This document shows, piece by piece, positions 1 to 5,109 of a stretch of DNA of 5,775 bases; position 1 is the first letter of the stretch, and every line of letters begins with the position of its first letter. This stretch comes from Bacillota bacterium. GTDB lineage: Bacteria > Bacillota_E > Sulfobacillia > Sulfobacillales > Sulfobacillaceae. The notes below the pieces were generated by a model, which saw only the letters and a list, made by a program, of their open reading frames with translations, did no database searches and had not been told where the DNA came from. Position numbers and translations under genes: made by a program. Where the stretch lies: positions 1 to 5,775 of the forward strand of contig JAKAAL010000318.1 of NCBI GenBank assembly GCA_021802375.1. The letters run 5' to 3'.

Positions 1-439
1 CATCTTAGCGAGAACTATTTCCAGAAAACCTGTCCAAATTTCTTGCCGGGTTGGTTTCCCGCCACCGCCGCAGCACACCGTGGTCGACTCGATGGCCGCA
101 GGTGAGGACAAAGCGCTCCTTAGCGAAAATCCGCAGTTTGGATGCCGCATGTAGTGGGAAGCACAACGCCCGTTCGGAACACGGCGCGCCATCGTTGCGT
201 ATAATGCAGTGCCGGATCAAACCGGCCTTCGAGATGATGGAGAAGTATCTACATAGCGTGGCGGAGCATACACAAAATCCGTATGACAAGCCCTCGAACA
301 TAATACCCACGCATTCCCCTTCCCAGGCACAGCCGGGAGGTGAGCTTCACCGCGAATATTGCGTCACGACGTTATACTCGAGGTGAGGGGAGGCCCGGCT
401 GAGGCACAACGGCGTCGGCCGTGAGCGAGAGGAAAAAGG
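1..439. other. No supportable gene; left-edge region
   Basis: Open frames exist on both strands here, about 100 codons each. Neither has a convincing ribosome binding site or any domain motif I recognise. The two overlap almost completely, which is the pattern expected of chance frames in GC-rich DNA. The region could be decayed coding sequence or the 5' flank of the intron relic to its right. I assign no function. Confidence 0.5.
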
Positions 440-470
440 CTTCATGAGAGGTCAGGTATGGACCATGAAG
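440..470 (+). repeat. Stem-loop just before the putative intron 5' end
   Basis: CTTCAT (440-445) pairs with ATGAAG (465-470), and inside it GGTC (450-453) pairs with GACC (461-464). This leaves a GAGA bulge on the 5' side and a 7-nt loop. The stem ends four bases before the GTGCG at 475. Group IIC introns are known to insert just downstream of stem-loops such as terminators or attC sites, so the position is suggestive. No T-tract follows, so this does not look like an intrinsic terminator. It could also be internal structure of an intron that starts further left. Confidence 0.45.
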
Positions 471-474
471 GGGC

Positions 475-960
475 GTGCGAAGGCCCATGTCAGCGTCGCA
501 AGTACAGTCCGACGATGTCAAAATATATCGAAATGAAGGGTTTGTTCATCTCTCCATAAGAGCGAGGGCGACCCCTCCTTACAGCCTTCGCGGTAGTCAG
601 CGTCAAGTGGGCACGCACTGGTCTGGGCTTAAGCGTAGAAGGTGAGAAGCTGGCGGCGATGCGAAGCGAACCCCCTATACCTGGTGTCCACCAAGGCGAT
701 CGTACCCGAAAGTTAGGAAAGGATCGATGCACTCGCCAGAGGCGGACCATCCCGTCGTCGTCAAGAAGGGCGTGTCATGCGCCGGGCGCAAAGGGGGCAG
801 GTGAACTCAAAACGAGACCCCTGGCACCCATCGGGGAGGAGCCGGGGGAGCTCTGCGTCGCTTGGCGCCGGGAATGGCTCGCAGGAGCCGGATGCGTCGA
901 GAGGCCCACGTCCGGAATGTTTAGGAGGCGGGAGGTCCATTCTTCCGGCCTACCAGGCCG
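475..960 (+). mobile_element. Probable ORF-less, decayed group II intron
   Basis: A group II intron is a self-splicing ribozyme and retroelement, normally carrying a reverse transcriptase in domain IV. The 3' end is recognisable as domains V and VI (separate entry). The left boundary is placed at GTGCG (475-479), which fits the GUGYG consensus and is the only such match I find between 1 and 885 on this strand. The span would be about 486 nt, close to the RNA core of compact group IIC introns once the ORF is removed. No reverse transcriptase or maturase frame is present in any frame. Internal pairings compatible with intron substructure include GGTG/CACC near 683-692 and GGCGA/TCGCC around 696-740. 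The expected AY 3' terminus is not clear, and the domain V base is mispaired, so the copy is probably inactive. The 3' end is more secure than the 5' end. Confidence 0.5.
885..957 (+). ncRNA. Group II intron domains V and VI
   Basis: Positions 885-918 match the 34-nt domain V layout. It opens with GAGCCGGATGCG, which contains the catalytic AGC triad (886-888). A GAGA tetraloop sits at 900-903, and the 3' strand is CACGTCCGG. CCGGA pairs with TCCGG. The basal 3' bases are GAAT rather than the usual GGTTC type, so the bottom of the stem is damaged. Domain VI follows: GGAGGCGGGAG (924-934) pairs with CTTCCGGCCTACC (942-954), leaving an unpaired A at 952 inside CCTACC. That is the typical setting of the branch-point adenosine. 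One internal G/G mismatch also points to decay. The order, spacing and bulged A make chance unlikely. Confidence 0.68.
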
Positions 961-1109
961 GGTGGGGTTAAGCGGGCGGTGGCCGTGAAGGACGCCCGAT
1001 CTTTTCTTCCCAGTGCAGTAGTGGCCACCCTGTATGTGACCAAGCCTGGCTCCTGGCCGCTTCGTCTAGGTTCTAGGACGCACCGTGTAGTCAGGTCACT
1101 CTCCGCTCT
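961..1109. other. Intergenic flank, nothing recognised
   Basis: This stretch lies between the intron 3' end and the hairpin downstream of the IS607-type tnpB. Short open frames on both strands show no motif and no ribosome binding site. I see no promoter I would defend. Confidence 0.5.
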
Positions 1110-1144
1110 GAAAATCCTCAACAAACATACCCATGAGGATTTTC
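1110..1144. terminator. Perfect 11-bp inverted repeat, possible bidirectional terminator
   Basis: GAAAATCCTCA (1110-1120) is the exact reverse complement of TGAGGATTTTC (1134-1144), with a 13-nt loop. The A-run/stem/T-run arrangement is symmetric, as in bidirectional terminators, and it sits about 74 bp past the tnpB stop. The stem has only five or so G/C pairs at its apex and the T-run is just four, so termination would be weak. It could instead be a structure at the element's right end or the old insertion site. Confidence 0.4.
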
Positions 1145-1164
1145 GTCTTATTGTTCGCTCTCTT

Positions 1165-1262
1165 CCGATGGGCCTGTGCCCTGATTGAACCGCTCAATCG
1201 AGGTACCCACCGTGGCGCTAGAGTCCAGCCGGGAGCCGTGTACCCACTAAAGGGGTCTCCTT
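1165..1262 (-). ncRNA. Probable TnpB omegaRNA (reRNA) at the element right end
   Basis: TnpB nucleases of IS607 and IS200/IS605 elements are guided by an RNA that spans the 3' end of tnpB and runs to the element's right end. The sequence just past that end acts as guide. Here the expected interval is rich in hairpins. ACCC/GGGT (1242-1245 with 1253-1256) lies inside the ORF's end, GATTGA/TCAATC (1183-1188 with 1194-1199, 5-nt loop) lies after the stop, and GGGC/GCCC (1170-1173 with 1178-1181, 4-nt loop) follows. GTGGGTAC (minus-strand reading) occurs twice, at 1240-1247 and 1203-1210. The protein tail GTRLPAGL resembles the low-complexity C-termini of many TnpBs whose codons double as guide-RNA scaffold. 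Exact 5' and 3' ends are not determinable; the right end probably lies between 1144 and 1170. Confidence 0.5.
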
Positions 1263-2657
1263 CCGGCGACGGAACCTCTCCATGAGGATGGCCTTGACCT
1301 GCTCTTTGGGGGTCCAAAGGCGAATCTCGGGATCATCCAAGCGCTGGAGAATGTTCATTCCAGCCACAACGTCTGCATCGCCATCCCACCCACACTCTAG
1401 GCAGTGAAACCGATCTCCATGCCGATTGTCTTTGTGGACAAATCCGCATGTCGGATTGGGACAGATTTGACTGGTGTATGCAGCATTGACGGTTTCAAGG
1501 CGGGAACATCCCGCCTCAGTACGAAACTCCAGCCGCTCCCTGAGGACGGATCGGGCCCAACGGGAGACCAGCCGTGAGAGTTTGCGGCTCTTGGTACGGC
1601 CTCGCATATGGGTGAGATCTTCCATGACCACCACCGACGGCCGGGTTTTAACCGACTGCCGTGCCGCCTCACCGACCAAGGTTTTAACGGTAGCCTCGCC
1701 TTGGACGCGAGTCCGCCGCAGTTTCTTCGTTCCCAGGTTGTACCGACGAATCCGGGCGGCCTTGGCGGGATCGCCAGCGGCCTCGGCTCGCTTGGCGAGT
1801 TGGAAGAGTTTATTCCGGGCCTTGCCGGTGTGGTGGGTCCCCTGGGTTAAGCGGTTCAAGATCTGCCCATAGCCCCGGCCCAACTTCTCTCCGGTGCTGG
1901 TGGCCAACACCTCGGTCACACCCGCGTCCAGGCCAATCGCAGGACCGTCTGCCGCCTTTTTCGGCCGGCGCACCTCATAGGGCATATGGATAGCGGCAAC
2001 GCCTCGCAGACGGTCCCAGACCACGCGAATGTTGCCATGGATCGCTCCCTGGCCTAGGAGCGGGATGATGAGCCGCTCCCCTTTGGTGAGGGAACTAATC
2101 GCCACATACATCCGACCATTGCGCTGGAACACCCGATAGAGGGTGCTATCCAGGGCCATGCTGCGGCGCAGATGCACTCTAGGGGGAGTGCCTAAGGCAG
2201 GCCGGATCACCCGACGCAGGAACCGCACCACCGCCTTGCGCTCCAAGGAGGCGATTGCAAACGCAGGGACCGGAGCTTCTCCCCGTAGAACCGCACCTAT
2301 GCGGCCATATTTTCGCAGAAGCCAAAAGGCATAGCCCCGTTTAACGCCATCGAACTCTTGGAAGATTCGGCGTTTGGCGCGGCTGCTGGTCAGCGCAGAT
2401 TCAAGAAAGCGAATCATCGTATCCGCAGCATCAAAGACGGCCTGATCCAGGAGATGGACGGGCACGCCTGGAGGGTACTCAGATTTCATCTCAGTCCGAA
2501 ACCGCTTGGGGCTGTCTAACCCGTCCCAGGCCCCTGTTCTACCCAGAATCAGCAGAACCCCCTCTTTAACGCGTGCAAACGCATCCACCAAGTCCGTAAG
2601 CATCTGCCGTTTTCTTTTATTGAGCGGGCGGGACGGGTACTTGGCCGTGCGTTTCAC
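1218..2657 (-). CDS. tnpB: TnpB RNA-guided endonuclease, IS607 type, apparently intact
   Basis: This 479-residue protein should be an omegaRNA-guided DNA nuclease, the ancestral relative of Cas12, acting on DNA next to a short target-adjacent motif. An N-terminal basic helical region precedes the RuvC core. The RuvC triad is complete: D244 in IGLDAG, E346 in VVMEDL, and D429 in GDADVVAGMNIL, where the commoner D-x-N-A-A is D-V-V-A-G. A zinc ribbon uses C399, C404, C419 and C422 (CPNPTC and CLEC). There is no internal stop or frameshift. The start is GTG (2655-2657), preceded by AGGAGG (2665-2670) at 7-nt spacing. It overlaps the tnpA remnant's stop by 4 bp, the usual translational coupling in IS607 elements. 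The tail GTRLPAGL lies over the likely omegaRNA scaffold. Since the partner recombinase is truncated, the gene is an orphan. Intact catalytic residues suggest either recent truncation or selection for the nuclease; activity is inferred, not shown. Confidence 0.93.
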   Translation of the reverse strand: MKRTAKYPSRPLNKRKRQMLTDLVDAFARVKEGVLLILGRTGAWDGLDSPKRFRTEMKSEYPPGVPVHLLDQAVFDAADTMIRFLESALTSSRAKRRIFQEFDGVKRGYAFWLLRKYGRIGAVLRGEAPVPAFAIASLERKAVVRFLRRVIRPALGTPPRVHLRRSMALDSTLYRVFQRNGRMYVAISSLTKGERLIIPLLGQGAIHGNIRVVWDRLRGVAAIHMPYEVRRPKKAADGPAIGLDAGVTEVLATSTGEKLGRGYGQILNRLTQGTHHTGKARNKLFQLAKRAEAAGDPAKAARIRRYNLGTKKLRRTRVQGEATVKTLVGEAARQSVKTRPSVVVMEDLTHMRGRTKSRKLSRLVSRWARSVLRERLEFRTEAGCSRLETVNAAYTSQICPNPTCGFVHKDNRHGDRFHCLECGWDGDADVVAGMNILQRLDDPEIRLWTPKEQVKAILMERFRRRKETPLVGTRLPAGL

Positions 2658-2930
2658 TGACTGACCTCCTCTGCGGCATCCCTGAGGGCATCGAGAACCT
2701 GTTTGTTCCTGTGACTACGACTACCGTAAAGCCTCGCGGAAAAAACCGTGATGATTTCCAGCACATCCGAAACCCGTTCTTCCTCAAACGTTGCCTCTTC
2801 GGAGGCATTGATGATGATGACCTCCGTGCCGAAGTGTTCACAAAGGGAAAAGACCAGTTCCGAGCCAAAGCGCAAGAGGCGATCCTTGTGGGTAATGACC
2901 AACCCCACGTATGGTCTTTGTATTAAGGTC
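2654..2930 (-). pseudogene. tnpA: 5'-truncated IS607-type TnpA serine recombinase
   Basis: The remaining ~90 residues match the C-terminal half of the IS607 resolvase-like transposase. They include the active-site arginine segment HKDRLLRFGSE, the FGTEVIIIN strand, and the terminal FSARLYGSRS helix ending in AAEEVSQ. The N-terminal DNA-binding helix-turn-helix and the segment with the nucleophilic serine, roughly the first half of a ~200-residue protein, are absent. I found no remnant of them in other frames to the right. An ATG at 2957-2959 opens the frame, but homology begins only near LIQRPYVG, so the breakpoint is about 2925-2935 and the first dozen codons are foreign. The stop (2654-2656) overlaps the tnpB GTG. 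The protein cannot catalyse strand exchange without its serine; translation of the fragment might still deliver ribosomes to tnpB. Confidence 0.88.
2665..2670 (-). promoter_or_regulatory. Shine-Dalgarno site for the IS607-type tnpB
   Basis: AGGAGG on the minus strand, 7 nt before the GTG start at 2657. It lies inside the end of tnpA and supports the GTG choice over later in-frame ATG codons such as the one at residue 19. Confidence 0.8.
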
Positions 2931-3100
2931 AAAGGTGGGGCGACAGCAGCGATGTTCATCCTCGTAGGTTTCCTGATTAGTCAGTGTTTGTGAAGAACAT
3001 CACGTTCGACGGCCCATGTCAAACCATCCTGATCTACCGATGGCACCACAACCTCTACCGCTCTGCCTACCTCGGGGTCACTTTGTGCCATGGCTATGCC
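2931..3100. other. Junction region right of the truncated tnpA
   Basis: This stretch should contain the break where the IS607 left half was lost. A plus-strand frame of about 42 codons (2990-3118, GTG start) exists but has no ribosome binding site and no motif I recognise. I see no IS607 left-end sequence I could defend. Confidence 0.4.
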
Positions 3101-3580
3101 TCAGCCGGTCCAGCGTAGCGTGTCCACGTCCGCTTCACCATCGCCGATGGCGCCACTATTTGATGACATCCCGAGACGTGCCGACACTTTCGCCAAGTCT
3201 TGGACTTTGCCCATCTGAGAGGGCCAGACCTCACGGCTGTCCGGATGTGAACGAAGGAGACGGAGATTATCAGCAAACTGGCTACCCACAACTTGGGTAC
3301 CGAAGCTTTCGAGGGATTCACGTGGACCCCTGATCATGATCTTGACGGGAGGTCCAGGCCATTCAACAAGACTCGTGTCGTGAGGAACGGCAATCTGGAT
3401 ACCGTGATTACTGGCATATCCGCCTAGCCAGAACTCGTCGCCAGATACCCACAAATCCTTTCCAATAAACATTCGGATTAAGAAATGGTGATTTATCGCC
3501 GCGTGCACGACGTAACGCGCGACAATATTAGGTAGCGGATTTCGCCACCAGCGCCAAAGCTCGCCAGGCGCGATTTAGGA
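3101..3580 (-). CDS. Hypothetical protein, possibly 5'-truncated
   Basis: I do not recognise this protein. A GTG at 3506-3508 gives 135 residues. The frame stays open without a stop to about 3575, adding upstream codons (…WRWWRNPLPN…VARYVV) that look as protein-like as the rest, so the true start may be lost or non-canonical. The N-terminal two thirds are rich in aromatic residues and have alternating hydrophobic segments (HHFLIRMFIGKDLWVSGDEF, then VKIMIRGPRESL), suggesting a folded domain. The last ~40 residues are low-information and polar. There is no signal peptide, transmembrane helix or known catalytic motif, and no ribosome binding site before the GTG. The frame ends near where the right end of the degenerate IS200/IS605-type element should lie, so a gene interrupted at its 5' side by that element is plausible. 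It may equally be non-coding. Confidence 0.35.
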
Positions 3581-3604
3581 CCGTTCTGGCTCGTGGGGGT
3601 CATC

Positions 3605-3626
3605 GGCTCGCCAATCGGCAATAGCC
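3605..3626 (-). repeat. Hairpin downstream of the degenerate tnpB; candidate right end
   Basis: GGCT (3605-3608) pairs with AGCC (3623-3626), and GCC (3610-3612) pairs with GGC (3617-3619) around an AATC loop. It lies about 50 bp beyond the reconstructed stop of the IS200/IS605-type tnpB. Right-end hairpins, which also end the omegaRNA, are expected at such a position in that family. Nearby GTCTTTAAGAC (3636-3646) is a second small inverted repeat. The assignment is positional only. Confidence 0.3.
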
Positions 3627-3675
3627 AGCGTGGTAGTCTTTAAGACCCCGTTCTGATGGACTTATCCGAATTGGA

Positions 3676-4892
3676 TCATTGCTGACCAAATTTTTCGCCA
3701 TCTTCCTGCTTCATCACCTGAAGTTTCACGGATCCCGCAAGATCCGCCAGCGCTTCAGGCTCCACAGGCAGACCCCGTAGAACTTACGGCGTTTCTGACG
3801 TGGATCGCCGCGTTGATGTCGCGATCATGCACGCATCCATACTCGGGACCATGCCAGGTACGCTTATCCAGAGTGAGATCGTGATACGGATACGCGCAAC
3901 CCGGCGTCGAACCGCGTTGCGAGGAAGGAAAGAACCGATCGACTTCCCGCACGGTTTTGCCATACCAGTCCGCTTGGTACCGGAGAAATTCCTTGAACTT
4001 GGACCACGCGGCTCGCGCGATCGAGGCGAGGATTTTTCATCATCCCCGTCACATTCAGATCCTCGATGCCGAGGATGTCATAGGATCGGAGAATCTGGAT
4101 ACTCCGTTGGTGCAAGAAATCCTCGCGCGCATTGGCGGTCGCTTCAAAGCACCGAGCTAGCTTGATTTTCGCGTTCGCTCGATTCTTGGAGCCTTTTACT
4201 TTGCGTGACAATTCCCGTTGGAGTCGACGCTGCCGTGGTTCTAAGCCAATCCATCGGGTAGGCAGCGGCACCTTAATGCCGTCGGACGTCACCACGAAAT
4301 CTTTTACGCCGACGTCGAGGCCTCCCGCACGATCCGTCTGAGGTCAGGGCGGGGAATCGGCCGTCTCAACCGTCACCCTGACGAACCCATGATCCGCCTT
4401 GCGCGATACCGTGACGCGTTGAATCGGGCCATCGCAGCGTAAGGCTTCGCGCATCCGCACCCAACCTAACTCGGGAATGGACACCCGGGGTCCATCGACC
4501 TTCACCCGATCGTTTGGCCATGGAAACCGGTCGCGATCGTTGGACTTTTTATGGAACTTGGGATGGTGAAACCGCCGTGGTTGCTTCGGCTTCTTGCAAT
4601 CCTCAAACCCATGGGCATAGGCCGCGCCGAGGTTGCGCAACGCTTCTTGCACGACGGATTGGGACCGTCAACATCCAGGGAAACGCTTCGCGTTTCATGG
4701 CGTTGAGGTGTTTGCGCAAAGCCCGGTCGGACGGTTTCGGCAAGGTGGGATTGAGCTTCCACGCCGCAGACTGCTTTTCCCATTCGACCAACCCCAGTTA
4801 TACGCAAAGCGGGCCGTGCCGGCCGCTTGTCGGAAATAGGTGATCTGGACGTCATTGGGATCCAAGCGAATCTTATGCGATCGTAACAGGAT
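3676..4892 (-). pseudogene. tnpB: Degenerate TnpB, IS200/IS605 (IS1341-like) family
   Basis: Joined across frames, this encodes a ~400-residue TnpB. In order: the N-terminus (HKIRLDPNDVQITYFRQAAG then TARFAYNWG); LVEWEKQ…FPWMLTV; VQEALRNLGAAYAH…DRFPWPNDRVKVDG; RuvC-I GGLDVGVKDFVVTSDG; RuvC-II GIEDLNVTGM; WSKFKEFLRYQADWYGKTVR; zinc-ribbon region; RuvC-III DRDINAAIHV; and tail GLPVEPEALADLAG…MKQE. Lesions: ATC at 4890-4892 where ATG is expected, behind a perfect AAGGAGGT; frameshifts near 4792-4795 (G-run), 4660-4668, 4008-4020 and about 3767-3772 (G-run); and a TGA at 4344-4346. The zinc ribbon reads GSTPGC and GPEY where CxxC pairs are expected. The catalytic D, E and D survive as codons, but no full-length protein can be made. 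No Y1 transposase accompanies it, as in IS1341-type elements. Confidence 0.92.
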
Positions 4893-4897
4893 GATTG

Positions 4898-4905
4898 ACC
4901 TCCTT
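4898..4905 (-). promoter_or_regulatory. Ribosome binding site of the dead tnpB
   Basis: AAGGAGGT, 5 nt before ATC at 4890-4892. Spacing and downstream reading frame identify the ATC as the former start codon, so a single G-to-C change explains its loss. Confidence 0.65.
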
Positions 4906-5109
4906 CAAAGAAAACATACGTTCCTCGTTCAGGATGCAATCTCGGACCCCGCCTGTCCACCCGGATCCGACGGTCTCCGAAGTGTATTTTGATCGATGAT
5001 CATAAAAAGTTAGGGTTGATCAGTAATGAGCAGAGTATCAAGAAACTGAGTGAACCCTCCAGCTTCGCCTAGCAGGGCGAATACGCGGGTATTACGTTCA
5101 ATGCCCCTA
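4906..5109. other. Intergenic region between dead tnpB and GGDEF gene
   Basis: No coding frame is supportable here. It should contain the left end of the IS200/IS605-type element and the 3' end of the diguanylate cyclase transcript. Two adjacent hairpins near 5064-5093 are the only clear structure. No promoter boxes are convincing. Confidence 0.5.
5064..5093. repeat. Two adjacent perfect hairpins; candidate element left end
   Basis: TTCGCC (5064-5069) pairs with GGCGAA (5076-5081), with a 6-nt loop. AATAC (5080-5084) pairs with GTATT (5089-5093), with a 4-nt loop; the two share two bases. They lie about 170-200 bp upstream of the dead tnpB start, a reasonable place for the hairpin-bearing left end of an IS200/IS605 element. 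They also lie 17 bp past the GGDEF stop, so a transcript-end role is possible, although no T-tract follows on either strand. Confidence 0.35.

Noticed and set aside
51..386. 111-codon plus-strand frame
   Set aside because: No ribosome binding site, no recognisable motif, and a similarly long frame lies opposite; composition looks like chance.
490..750. Minus-strand frame containing RRGRPRSYGE and GLYLRR, faintly like the N-terminus of IS5-type DDE transposases
   Set aside because: Only about 30 residues show any resemblance, no DDE residues are present, and the frame overlaps the intron candidate. If a search confirmed it, the 5' part of the intron call would have to be withdrawn.
1133..1285. 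Plus-strand frame starting MRIFVLLFALF, resembling a signal peptide
   Set aside because: It starts inside the hairpin, lacks a ribosome binding site, and runs through the probable omegaRNA into the antisense of tnpB.
1474..1872. Long plus-strand frame opposite tnpB
   Set aside because: Antisense shadow of a clear, motif-bearing TnpB gene.
2990..3118. 42-codon plus-strand frame rich in aromatic residues
   Set aside because: GTG start with no ribosome binding site and no known family; too short to support.
3332..3341. Perfect 10-bp palindrome GATCATGATC
   Set aside because: Short, inside an uncertain coding frame and with no partner site, so an operator is not supported.
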